From NCBI GenBank assembly GCA_964400785.1, contig CAYNWB010000031.1, positions 1 through 27,677 of the forward strand: a stretch of DNA of 27,677 nucleotides, written 5' to 3'. Source of the stretch: CAVQGZ01 sp964400785 (GTDB lineage: Bacteria > Actinomycetota > Actinomycetes > Jiangellales > Jiangellaceae). Position numbers and translations under genes: made by a program. The notes beneath the pieces were generated by a model. It had not been told where the DNA came from and searched no databases. It worked only from the letters and a program-made list of their open reading frames with translations. Positions 1 to 7,281 of the stretch are shown piece after piece (the first letter of the stretch is position 1; each line of letters begins with the position of its first letter).

Positions 1-178
1 TGAACCAGGCGACCCATTCGGCTGTGCCCAGCTCGACGTGGTCGACGTCGCGCCAGGGGCCTTGGCGGCGGATCAGCTCGTTCTTGAACGACCCGACCGT
101 GGTCTCGGCCAGCGCGTTATCGAGCGCATCGCCAACCGACCCGACCGACGGGTCGATCCCTTCGTCGACCAGGCGGCG
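1..178 (-). pseudogene. IS3-family transposase (OrfB/integrase core) C-terminal remnant, runs off the left edge
   Basis: Read on the minus strand, this piece translates to the end of an IS3-type DDE integrase domain. It contains DEGIDPSVGSVGDALDNALAE, then a NELIRRQGPWRDVDHVEL stretch, and ends at EWVAWF at the window edge. The Glu of the ALAE segment corresponds to the third catalytic acidic residue of the family. Similarity stops abruptly upstream of an RLVDEG segment, near position 178. The two catalytic Asp residues and the OrfA part are therefore absent, and no inverted terminal repeat is visible. It is a decayed fragment that cannot transpose by itself. The rest of the C-terminus may lie left of the window. 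Family assignment is confident; the exact IS subgroup is not determined. Confidence 0.75.
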
Positions 179-234
179 GCCTGATCCACATGCTCCCGAT
201 GACCCAGAAAAGCGGCGCTGACCTGCACCGATGC

Positions 235-310
235 TGGAGCCGGCGAGGGGACTCGAACCCCTAACCACCTGTTTACAAGACAGGTGCGCTGCCAGTTGCG
301 CCACGCCGGC
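235..310 (-). tRNA. tRNA-Thr (anticodon TGT)
   Basis: The minus strand folds as a standard cloverleaf. The acceptor arm is GCCGGCG pairing with CGCCGGC. The anticodon stem CCTGT/ACAGG encloses the loop CTTGTAA with anticodon TGT, which reads ACA (Thr). The T-arm contains GGTTCGAGTCCC. Discriminator T is followed by an encoded CCA at 237-235. Length is 73 bases plus CCA. It lies on the same strand as the App1-type gene upstream, and an IS3 remnant begins about 57 bases beyond its 3' end. Confidence 0.95.
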
Positions 311-338
311 GATGGCTCACCAGTCTACGAGGGCCCGC

Positions 339-355
339 GCACCGGGCACCGGTGC
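339..355. terminator. Short GC hairpin between the App1-type gene and tRNA-Thr
   Basis: GCACCGG and CCGGTGC pair over a 3-base loop. It sits just downstream (minus sense) of the phosphatase stop codon. There is no T-tract, so a terminator or processing role is only possible. Confidence 0.25.
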
Positions 356-374
356 TGCTGCGCGGCGAGCGGGG

Positions 375-1553
375 CTAGCGGCCCTGGGTCTCCAAGGTCA
401 CCTCGTCCAGGGTGGCCGCGTCGCAGAAGCCGAGGTCGTACAGCACCTCGGCGGCGCGCATCGCGCCCGGGACGAAGTGGAACTGCACGCCGTGAGCCTG
501 CGCCTCGATCGCCCGTGCGGTGAGCTGCTGGGCCCGCTCGGCCATGTGCGGTCCCACGTCGACGATCACGATCGCGGCGACCTGGTCCGGGTGGCTGCCG
601 GCGAACTCCAGGTACACCTCGGGGTCACCCTGCCCGGAGTCCCCGATCAGCGCGAACCTCGTGTTGGGGTAGCCGCTGAGCAGGCGTCCGATCGCGTTGC
701 GCTTGTGCTCCTTGCCCGACCGGACGATGTACCGGTCGCTGGGCCCCCAGTCAGTGAGGAACAGCGGGCCCTTCGGAAACCCGCGCCCCTGCAGAAACTT
801 CGTCAGCAGCGGGTACATCGCCCACGACCCCGTGGAGACGTAGAAGAAGGACGGCAGCGAAGCCACGGCCTCCCCCGTCCCCCCAGGACCACGGTTGAGA
901 CCCCGGTACAGCGACGCCATGCCGGGGATCGCGTCGCGGCTGTGCGCATCGCCGACCAGCGTGACGAGCATCGCGCGAAGGCCCTCGGTCACGCGGCTGC
1001 GCAGGATGGTGTCGTCGATGTCGCTGATCACCGCGAAAGGAGCCTGAGGGTCGGGCACCACCACCCGGCCCCGTCCGCTGACCACCTCGGCATCGACGCT
1101 GTCGGGCACCAGCGTTGCGTGCACGCGGTGCCAGCCCGGGGCCAGCCCCGGCACCGTCAGCGTCGTAGCCGCATAGCCCCGCCGCTGCGTTGTCACCTGG
1201 GTCTCGACATCCCCGACCCGGATGGCGACGTCGACTTGCGGCAGGCCCAGCGCGGCATAGCGGCGCAGATTCTGCTCGGCGACGTCCCGGAACGGCAGCC
1301 CCGCGGTGGCCTCGGGGATCGCCGGTTCCTCCAGCACCTGCAGGTGCACCCGCACCTCGTCGCCGACCACGTACCCGCGGTGCACCACGACGTGCATGCC
1401 GCGAAACGAGCCCGCCCCGAACTTGCGGTCGCGCCGGTAGTGCGACAGCCGCCGGTCGAGGTCGGAGATGATCTGCGCGGCTTGGGCGCTACGAACCGCA
1501 CGCCCCAACGACTGGCGAGGATGGCGCAGCACGCGCACGGCGTCGTCGATCAC
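375..1553 (-). CDS. App1-type phosphatase (DUF2183, HAD-like)
   Basis: A 392-residue protein of the App1/DUF2183 family, whose yeast founder is a phosphatidate phosphatase. The N-terminal half (about residues 40-175) is beta-rich. The catalytic part begins near residue 178 with VISDIDDTIL, the DxDxT motif of HAD-superfamily phosphatases. Further conserved pieces are FFYVSTGSWAMYP, LTDWGP, KEHKRNAI and FALIGDSGQGDPEVY. No signal peptide or membrane segment is seen, so it is likely cytosolic or membrane-associated. The start is the ATG opening MIDDAVRVLRHP. Bacterial substrates are poorly defined; phosphatidate is inferred from the yeast enzyme. The gene stands between a CBS-domain gene and tRNA-Thr on the same strand, with no clear pathway partner. 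Confidence 0.85.
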   Translation of the reverse strand: MIDDAVRVLRHPRQSLGRAVRSAQAAQIISDLDRRLSHYRRDRKFGAGSFRGMHVVVHRGYVVGDEVRVHLQVLEEPAIPEATAGLPFRDVAEQNLRRYAALGLPQVDVAIRVGDVETQVTTQRRGYAATTLTVPGLAPGWHRVHATLVPDSVDAEVVSGRGRVVVPDPQAPFAVISDIDDTILRSRVTEGLRAMLVTLVGDAHSRDAIPGMASLYRGLNRGPGGTGEAVASLPSFFYVSTGSWAMYPLLTKFLQGRGFPKGPLFLTDWGPSDRYIVRSGKEHKRNAIGRLLSGYPNTRFALIGDSGQGDPEVYLEFAGSHPDQVAAIVIVDVGPHMAERAQQLTARAIEAQAHGVQFHFVPGAMRAAEVLYDLGFCDAATLDEVTLETQGR

Positions 1554-1606
1554 GGCACCAGACTGTCAGCACCGGCGCATCGGCGCCGCCCGGACGTGCG
1601 CAACGC

Positions 1607-2044
1607 TCAGGTCGTGGCAGAGCTGATGTACTGGGCCAACGTGTCGCGCTCGGTCTCGAGCTCGCCCATACGGGCCTTGACCAGGTCGCCGATGCTGACG
1701 AGGCCGCCGAGCCGGTCGTCGATGAGCACCGGCAGATGGCGGATGCGCTGCTGCGTCATGACGGCGAAGACGCTGTCGACGTGCTCGGTCATCTCCGTGC
1801 ACACGACCTCGCGCGTCATGATGGTCGAGACGTCCTCCGACAGCACGACCGCGCCTCGTGTGGCCAGAGCACGCACCACGTCGCGCTCCGACACGATGCC
1901 GTCGACGTTCTCACCGTCGGCCGACACGACTGTGGCACCGATGCCGAACTCGGACAGCACGTCCAGCAGGTCGCGCACGGTGGTGTCCGGCGGGACGGTC
2001 ACCACGTCTCGCCCCTTGCCGCGCAGAACGTCCGAGATGTGCAT
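1607..2044 (-). CDS. Two-CBS-domain protein
   Basis: A 145-residue protein made almost entirely of a CBS pair (Bateman module). CBS1 spans about residues 8-62 and contains GIGATVVSADGENVDGIVSE followed by RDVVRAL. CBS2 spans about residues 72-127 and contains IRHLPVLIDDRLGGLVSIGD. CBS pairs bind adenine nucleotides or similar ligands. Stand-alone actinobacterial versions such as the hypoxic response protein Hrp1 have no catalytic domain. There is no signal peptide or membrane segment. The start is an ATG (MHISDVLRGKG) with an AGAAGGGG-like stretch upstream. The App1-type gene lies downstream on the same strand after about 50 bases and could be cotranscribed. Ligand and role cannot be read from sequence. 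Confidence 0.88.
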   Translation of the reverse strand: MHISDVLRGKGRDVVTVPPDTTVRDLLDVLSEFGIGATVVSADGENVDGIVSERDVVRALATRGAVVLSEDVSTIMTREVVCTEMTEHVDSVFAVMTQQRIRHLPVLIDDRLGGLVSIGDLVKARMGELETERDTLAQYISSATT

Positions 2045-2150
2045 GCGCTACCCCTTCTCTAGGGCGTCACCGCTGCCCAGCGGCGCTGCCCAACCGTAGA
2101 GCAGCAGCCACCACCGGCGGAAGACGGTGCCGGTAGTCGAGAACAACCCG

Positions 2151-3191
2151 TTACCGAGCGGTGAGCGCCACCGGACGCGCCGGCGCCGCCCCCGTCGACT
2201 CCCGCACGATCAGCTCCGGCGAGTAGAGGTACTCGGTGGCCGGCATCGGCGACCCACCGATCGCATCGAGCAGCGTCTGTGCTGCGGCCTGGGCCATGGC
2301 CGGCACCGGCTGACGCACCGTCGTCAGGGCCGGCGACGTGAACGCGATCAGCGGGCTGTCGTCGAAGCCGACGACCGACACGTCCTCGGGCACCCGCAGC
2401 CCTTGCTGTCTCACGGCGCGGACGGCACCCAGCGCCATCAGGTCCGAGCCGCAGACGATCGCCGTCGCGCCTCGCTCCAGCAGCCGGTTGGCGGCCGCCC
2501 GTCCCCCCTCGACGCTGAACAGGGTGTGCTCGACCCAGCGCCTCGCCTCGGCTCGACGACGCACGCCGACCGACGACATCGTGTCGATGAATCCCTCGAC
2601 CTTGCGGCGGGACGGCAGGTACCGCTGCTGCCCGACGGCCAGACCGATGGCGCTGTGTCCGAGCTGGGCCAGGTGCGTCACGGCAAGGCGCATCGCCTCG
2701 ACGTCGTCAACGCTGATGAACGGAGCCTCCACGTCTGCTGCGAAGCCGTTGACGCACACGATGGGAAGCCCACGCTCGACCAGGTCTCGGTACTGCCGAT
2801 GGTCGTTCTCGACGTCGGCGTGCAACCCCGAGACGAAGATGATGCCCGCCACGCCCTGGTCGACCAGCGACGTGACGTACTCGTCCTCGCTCACCCCGCC
2901 CGGGGTCTGGGTGCACAGCAGCGGCGTGAACGAGCGCAGGGCCAGCACCGACTCGATGTGCTGGGCGAAGGCCGGGAAGATCGGGTTCTCCAGCTCGGGC
3001 GTGATGAGGCCGACGAGCCCGGCGCTGCGTCGTCGCAGCCGCTCGGGACGTTCGTAGCCCAGCACGTCCAGCGCCGTCAGCACGGCGATCCGGGTCGACT
3101 CCGCGACCCCGGGCTTGTCGTTGAGCACGCGACTGACGGTGGCTTCGGACACGCCCGCATGGCGTGCGATGTCAGACAGGCGTGCGGTCAT
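2151..3191 (-). CDS. LacI-family transcriptional regulator of the adjacent sugar ABC locus
   Basis: A 346-residue LacI/GalR protein. The N-terminal helix-turn-helix (about residues 4-24) is LSDIARHAGVSEATVSRVLN, followed by the hinge-helix region near RPERLRRRSAGLVGLI. The remainder is a periplasmic-binding-protein-like sugar sensor with VGFDDSPLI and TTVRQP late in the chain, both typical of the family. It is transcribed divergently from the lipoprotein binding-protein gene with 135 bases between start codons. This arrangement is usual for a local repressor released by the imported sugar. The ATG at 3191 opens directly on the HTH. The effector is unknown; a maltodextrin- or glucoside-type sugar would fit the neighbours but is inferred. 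Confidence 0.92.
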   Translation of the reverse strand: MTARLSDIARHAGVSEATVSRVLNDKPGVAESTRIAVLTALDVLGYERPERLRRRSAGLVGLITPELENPIFPAFAQHIESVLALRSFTPLLCTQTPGGVSEDEYVTSLVDQGVAGIIFVSGLHADVENDHRQYRDLVERGLPIVCVNGFAADVEAPFISVDDVEAMRLAVTHLAQLGHSAIGLAVGQQRYLPSRRKVEGFIDTMSSVGVRRRAEARRWVEHTLFSVEGGRAAANRLLERGATAIVCGSDLMALGAVRAVRQQGLRVPEDVSVVGFDDSPLIAFTSPALTTVRQPVPAMAQAAAQTLLDAIGGSPMPATEYLYSPELIVRESTGAAPARPVALTAR

Positions 3192-3197
3192 GGTCCT

Positions 3198-3226
3198 ATG
3201 TAACGTTCTGATCGCAATCGATGCAA
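3198..3226 (-). promoter_or_regulatory. Candidate lacI promoter with overlapping small palindromes
   Basis: On the minus strand, TTGCAT (3226-3221) and TTACAT (3203-3198) are separated by 17 bases, a plausible -35/-10 pair. The -10 ends 6 bases before the ATG, so the transcript could be leaderless. The spacer contains AACGTT (3202-3207), and ATCGAT (3217-3222) overlaps the -35. LacI-family operators often centre on CG, so either could be part of an autoregulatory operator. Nothing proves binding. Confidence 0.35.
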
Positions 3227-3326
3227 GTACCTACAGCAGTGCAGAAATCTCTTGCTACTCTGGTGCTGCCGAACATCGAGGTTCGGTCCGCCGTTGTGCG
3301 GAGTCTTCACACACAGGGAGCAGTCC

Positions 3327-4595
3327 ATGCACTTCCGTGCGCGTGGCCTTGCGCTCGTGGCAACGGTTGGCCTTCTCGCCGCAGCATGCGGCGGGGGCGA
3401 CACCGACGCCGGGGCCGAGGCAACAACCGAACCGACGAGCGATGGCGGCGCCGCCGCCGAGGGCGAGCTTCTCGTCTGGGCCGACGAGACCCGAGCCAGC
3501 ATCATCAGCGAGATCGGCGAGCAGTTCACGACCGACACCGGCGTGACCGTCAACGTCGTGGAGAAGGCCAACGAGAACCTGCGGGCCGACTTCGAGACCC
3601 AGGCCCCGTCCGGCCAGGGCCCCGACATCATCGTCGGAGCCCACGACTGGATCGGCAACTTCATCGCCAACGGCCTCATCGCCCCGATCGAGCTCGGCGA
3701 CAAGGCCGGCGACTTCCAGCAGGTTGCCGTGGACGCGTTCTCGTTCGAGGGCCAGGTCTACGGCCTTCCCTACGCGGTCGAGAACGTCGCGCTGCTGCGC
3801 AACACCGACCTTGCCCCCGACCAGCCCGCCTCGTGGGACGAGATGATCGCCGCCGGCCAGGCCCTGGTCGACTCCGGTGACGCCAGCCTGCCCTTCGCCG
3901 TCCAGATGAACGGCGAGGCCGGTGACCCCTACCACTTCTACCCGCTGCAGACCTCCTACGGCGCCTTCGTCTTCGGCCAGACCGAGGACGGCACATGGAA
4001 CCCTGACGACGTCCAGCTCGACAACGAGGGCGGCCTGCAGTTCGCCCAGGACCTGTCGCAGTGGGCGCAGGACGGCATCGTGTCGGCCGACGTCAGCGGC
4101 GACATCGCCATCACCGAGTTCAACGAGGGCCGTGTGCCGTTCTGGATCACGGGCCCGTGGAACGTCGCCGGTGCGCAGGAGGCGGGGATCAACCTCGTCG
4201 CTGAGGAGATCCCCGGCCCGGGTGGCCAGACGGCCGCCCCGTTCGTGGGTGTGCAGGGCTTCATGATCTCCGCGCTGTCGGAGAACACGCTGCTGGCCAA
4301 CGAGTTCGTCGTCAACTACCTGGGCACCGAGGACGTCGCCCAGCAGCTGTTCGACGCCGGTGGCCGCGCTCCGGCGCTGACCTCGGTCTTCGACCAGGTC
4401 TCCAGCGACCCGATCATCGCCGGCTTCGGCAGCGTCGGCGCCGAGGGCAGCCCCATCCCGAACATCCCGGCCATGGCCGCGGTGTGGGAGGAGTGGGGCA
4501 ACGCGCAGGGCGCCATCGTCCTGCAGCGTGGTGACCCCGTCGAGCTGTGGACCACCATGGCCGACAAGGTGCGCGAGAACATCGCCGCCAGCTGA
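3327..4595 (+). CDS. Sugar ABC transporter substrate-binding lipoprotein (MalE-like)
   Basis: A 422-residue extracellular solute-binding protein of the maltose-binding type. The signal sequence MHFRARGLALVATVGLLAAAC ends in a lipobox with Cys21 as the predicted lipidation site, so it should be anchored outside the membrane. An acidic, Ala/Thr-rich linker follows. The mature domain has typical features: LLVWADET, GPDIIVGAHDWIGNFIANGL, a YGLPYAVENVAL core and a late GPWNVAGAQEAGI stretch. The ATG at 3327 is chosen because it opens the signal peptide and has AGGGAG 6-11 bases upstream. The open frame extends to 3252 without such signals. It is the first gene of the transporter set and is followed by a strong terminator before the permeases. 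Substrate is probably a malto-oligosaccharide or related glycoside (inference). Confidence 0.93.
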   Translation: MHFRARGLALVATVGLLAAACGGGDTDAGAEATTEPTSDGGAAAEGELLVWADETRASIISEIGEQFTTDTGVTVNVVEKANENLRADFETQAPSGQGPDIIVGAHDWIGNFIANGLIAPIELGDKAGDFQQVAVDAFSFEGQVYGLPYAVENVALLRNTDLAPDQPASWDEMIAAGQALVDSGDASLPFAVQMNGEAGDPYHFYPLQTSYGAFVFGQTEDGTWNPDDVQLDNEGGLQFAQDLSQWAQDGIVSADVSGDIAITEFNEGRVPFWITGPWNVAGAQEAGINLVAEEIPGPGGQTAAPFVGVQGFMISALSENTLLANEFVVNYLGTEDVAQQLFDAGGRAPALTSVFDQVSSDPIIAGFGSVGAEGSPIPNIPAMAAVWEEWGNAQGAIVLQRGDPVELWTTMADKVRENIAAS

Positions 4596-4612
4596 CCTCG
4601 GTCAGACAGCAG

Positions 4613-4649
4613 AAGGGCCCGGACCGCTTCGCGCGGTTCGGGCCCTTTT
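4613..4649 (+). terminator. Rho-independent terminator or attenuator after the binding-protein gene
   Basis: AAGGGCCCGGACCGC pairs with GCGGTTCGGGCCCTT around a short TTCGC-type loop, with one G-U pair, and ends in TTTT. It lies 18 bases after the binding-protein stop and before the first permease. Partial termination here would give more binding protein than permease, a common arrangement in such operons. Confidence 0.85.
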
Positions 4650-4724
4650 GCCTACGCGCGTCACCCTTTCACCACTAGCCTCAGCCTCGCGCGAGGTAGC
4701 GCACCGGGACGTCGTGGAGGGTTC

Positions 4725-6323
4725 ATGTCGCAGACCGAGACCACCAGCAGCACCCAGGCTCCCCCGAACGCCAAGCGGCCGCGCGGCATGCCGTGGTTCG
4801 GCGGCTCGTCCGGCACGGCCCTCGTCGCCAAGATCGTCGGCCTCGCCCTGGTGGACGCGCTGGCGATCTACGGCGTGCTCACGCTGTGGAGCGCCGAGGC
4901 GTGGGGATACCTCGCGGCCCTGGTGCTCATCACCGTCCTGATCAACTGGGCCTACATCTCGCCCCGGGCGATCCCGGCCAAGTACCTGGTTCCCGGTCTC
5001 GTCTTTCTGCTCATCTACCAGGTGTTCGTCGTCGCCTACACCTTGACGCTCTCGTTCACCAACTTCGGTGACGGCAACCAGGGCACCAAAGAGGGCGCGA
5101 TCGAGACGATCCTGCTCCGCGAGGAGCGACGGGTGCCCGACTCCCCGACCTACCAGATCCAGATCGTGCGCGAGGGTGGCGCCCTCGGCGGCGGGGGCCT
5201 CGGGTTCCTGACCGCTGACCCCGAGTCGGGCGAGACACTGGTGGGGTTCGAGGAGAGCCCCCTGGCCCCCGCGAACGCCGACGACTTCACCCCGCTGACC
5301 TTCGGCGAGGTCGTCGCGGTGCAGAGCGAGGTCACGAGCCTGCGCGTGCCGTTGTCGGACGACCCCGCCGACGGCAGCCTGCGCACCGACAACGGGTCGA
5401 CGGCCTTCGTCAACCAGCCTCTGCTGACCTACGACGCGGAGGCGAACACCCTCACCAACGTCGAGACCGGCGAGGTGTTCGTCGCCGACGACGAGAACGG
5501 CGTGTTCGTCAGCCAGGAGACGAACCGGGCCATCAGACCCGGCTGGCAGGTGTTCGTCGGATTCGACAACTACACGCGAATCCTCACCGACGAACGCATC
5601 CGAGAGCCGTTCATCTCGGTGTTCGTCTGGAACATCGTCTTCGGCGTGCTGTCGGTGACGCTGCCCTTCGCGCTGGGGCTGCTCGGCGCCATGGCGCTGC
5701 AGCACAAGACGATGCGAGGGGTGCGGGCCTACCGGTCGATCCTGATCCTGCCCTATGCGATCCCGGCGTTCCTGACCACGCTCGTCTGGCAGGGCATGTT
5801 CAACACCCAGTTCGGCTTCATCAACCAAGTGCTGCTGAACGGCGCGAGCATCCCCTGGCTGACCGACGAGTGGCTGGCACGGCTGTCGGTGGTCTTCGTA
5901 CAGCTGTGGCTGGGATTCCCGTACTTCCTGATCGTCAGCACCGGCGCACTGACGGCCATCCCCGACGACATCCTCGAGGCCGCCAAGGTGGACGGCGCGT
6001 CGGTGACCCAGACGTTCTGGCGGGTCAAGTGGCCCCTGCTGCTGGTCGCCGTCGCTCCCCTGCTCATCGCCTCGTTCGCGTTCAACTTCAACAACTACAA
6101 CGTGATCAGATTCTTGACCGACGGTGGCCCCACCGATACGACGGCGAGCATCTCCTACGGAGCCACCGACATCCTCATCACCTTCGTCGACAAGCTGGCC
6201 TTCTCGGGCTCGTTCCGGCAGTACGGCTTCGCCTCGGCGATCGCCGTGGTGATCTTCATCATCGTGGCCGCCATCTCCTACATCGGCTTCAAGCGGACTC
6301 AGACCTTCGAGGAGATCGACTGA
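4725..6323 (+). CDS. Sugar ABC transporter permease, MalF type
   Basis: A 532-residue inner-membrane permease. Hydrophobic segments lie near residues 34-55, 60-80 and 88-110. An extracytoplasmic stretch of roughly 170 residues follows, comparable to the P2 loop of MalF, and then a C-terminal membrane bundle from about 300. The EAA loop that contacts the ATPase is visible as EAAKVDGASVTQTFWRVKWP. Length is close to E. coli MalF (514). The ATG is preceded by GGAGGG at a suitable distance. The malG-type gene begins one base after the stop, so the two are surely cotranslated. The large loop favours the maltose/maltodextrin branch over short MalF-like sugar permeases. Confidence 0.93.
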   Translation: MSQTETTSSTQAPPNAKRPRGMPWFGGSSGTALVAKIVGLALVDALAIYGVLTLWSAEAWGYLAALVLITVLINWAYISPRAIPAKYLVPGLVFLLIYQVFVVAYTLTLSFTNFGDGNQGTKEGAIETILLREERRVPDSPTYQIQIVREGGALGGGGLGFLTADPESGETLVGFEESPLAPANADDFTPLTFGEVVAVQSEVTSLRVPLSDDPADGSLRTDNGSTAFVNQPLLTYDAEANTLTNVETGEVFVADDENGVFVSQETNRAIRPGWQVFVGFDNYTRILTDERIREPFISVFVWNIVFGVLSVTLPFALGLLGAMALQHKTMRGVRAYRSILILPYAIPAFLTTLVWQGMFNTQFGFINQVLLNGASIPWLTDEWLARLSVVFVQLWLGFPYFLIVSTGALTAIPDDILEAAKVDGASVTQTFWRVKWPLLLVAVAPLLIASFAFNFNNYNVIRFLTDGGPTDTTASISYGATDILITFVDKLAFSGSFRQYGFASAIAVVIFIIVAAISYIGFKRTQTFEEID

Positions 6324-6324
6324 C

Positions 6325-7170
6325 ATGCGCTGGTTCAGAGACACCGGATGGCGTCACCTGTTCGCGTTGGCCCTGGTGGTCTTCGCCCTGTTCCCCATCG
6401 TCTACCTGGTCAGCGCATCCCTGAACTCCTCGGGAACGCTGGTGGGCTCGAACGACCTGTTCGCCTCGGTCACGACGGCCAACTACCAGGAGCTGCTCAC
6501 GACGACGAACTACACCGACTGGTGGGTCAACTCCCTCATCGTGGGGCTGAGCACCGCCGTGCTCACCGCCATGCTGTGCGCGTTGGCGGCGTACGCGTTC
6601 AGCCGCTTCCGCTTCCGGGGCCGCCGCGGTGGCCTGTTCGGGCTGCTGCTGGTGCAGATGTTCCCGCAGCTGCTGGCCTACATCGCGATCTTCGCGCTGC
6701 TGCTGTCGTTCCGCGACTACTTCCCGGCCATCGGCCTGGGCACGCTGCTCGGGCTGATCCTGGTGTACCTGGGCGGCGCCCTCGGGGTGAACACCTGGCT
6801 GATGAAGGGGTTCTTCGACACCGTCCCGCGCGACATCGACGAGTCGGCCAAGGTGGACGGAGCCGGGCACGCCCGCACCTTCTTCACGCTGATCCTGCCG
6901 CTGGTCACACCGATCATCGCCGTCGTCGGCATGCTGTCCTACATCGCCACGGCCAACGACTACCTGATCGCGCGCACGGTGCTGGGTGACAACCCCGAGG
7001 TGCAGACACTGCCGGTCGGGCTGTACGAGTTCATCTCCCGGCAGTTCGAGCAGGACTGGGGCACGTTCGCCGCCGGCGCGATCCTCGGCGCCATCCCCCC
7101 GACCATCATCTTCTTCTTCGCCCAGCGCTACATCGCCAGCGGCCTGCTCGCCGGCGCCGTGAAGGGTTGA
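6325..7170 (+). CDS. Sugar ABC transporter permease, MalG type
   Basis: A 281-residue second permease with about six membrane segments, beginning with a cytoplasmic MRWFRDTGWRH and a first helix near residues 13-33. The EAA loop reads ESAKVDGAGHARTFFTLILP. Length matches MalG-family proteins (about 280-300). The ATG lies one base after the malF-type stop, with a GGAG stretch inside the end of the preceding gene as ribosome site. It should pair with the MalF-type protein to form the channel. The ATPase gene follows after 111 bases that include a possible separate promoter and a near-palindrome. Confidence 0.93.
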   Translation: MRWFRDTGWRHLFALALVVFALFPIVYLVSASLNSSGTLVGSNDLFASVTTANYQELLTTTNYTDWWVNSLIVGLSTAVLTAMLCALAAYAFSRFRFRGRRGGLFGLLLVQMFPQLLAYIAIFALLLSFRDYFPAIGLGTLLGLILVYLGGALGVNTWLMKGFFDTVPRDIDESAKVDGAGHARTFFTLILPLVTPIIAVVGMLSYIATANDYLIARTVLGDNPEVQTLPVGLYEFISRQFEQDWGTFAAGAILGAIPPTIIFFFAQRYIASGLLAGAVKG

Positions 7171-7194
7171 TGCGACGCGCCCGAAACCATTGCT

Positions 7195-7211
7195 GTTAAC
7201 ACAGTGTTTAC
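7195..7211. promoter_or_regulatory. Near-palindrome upstream of the ATPase gene, possible operator
   Basis: GTTAACAC and GTGTTTAC are inverted copies (7 of 8 positions) around a single central A. They lie in the gap between the malG-type gene and the ATPase gene. A weak TTAACA ... TAGACA promoter-like pair with 17-base spacing overlaps it. The position suggests that the ATPase gene can be expressed apart from the permeases, but there is no direct evidence. Confidence 0.35.
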
Positions 7212-7281
7212 GGCAGGATAGACACGTCCCTCCCACTCGGATCGTCCGGCACGTACCTGCCGGTGGAAGGCAAGGTGCCCC

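Noticed and set aside
231..2099. A 622-codon plus-strand open frame, plus other long frames opposite real genes (for example 4602-6344 minus, 2127-3203 plus, 11264-12691 plus)
   Set aside because: They are antisense to well-supported genes and their translations are Arg/His/Asp/Val-rich low-complexity products typical of the opposite strand in high-GC DNA.
2045..2150. Hairpin ACCGGC/GCCGGT between the CBS gene and lacI as a terminator
   Set aside because: The stem is only 6 base pairs with a long loop and no T-tract, within chance for this GC content.
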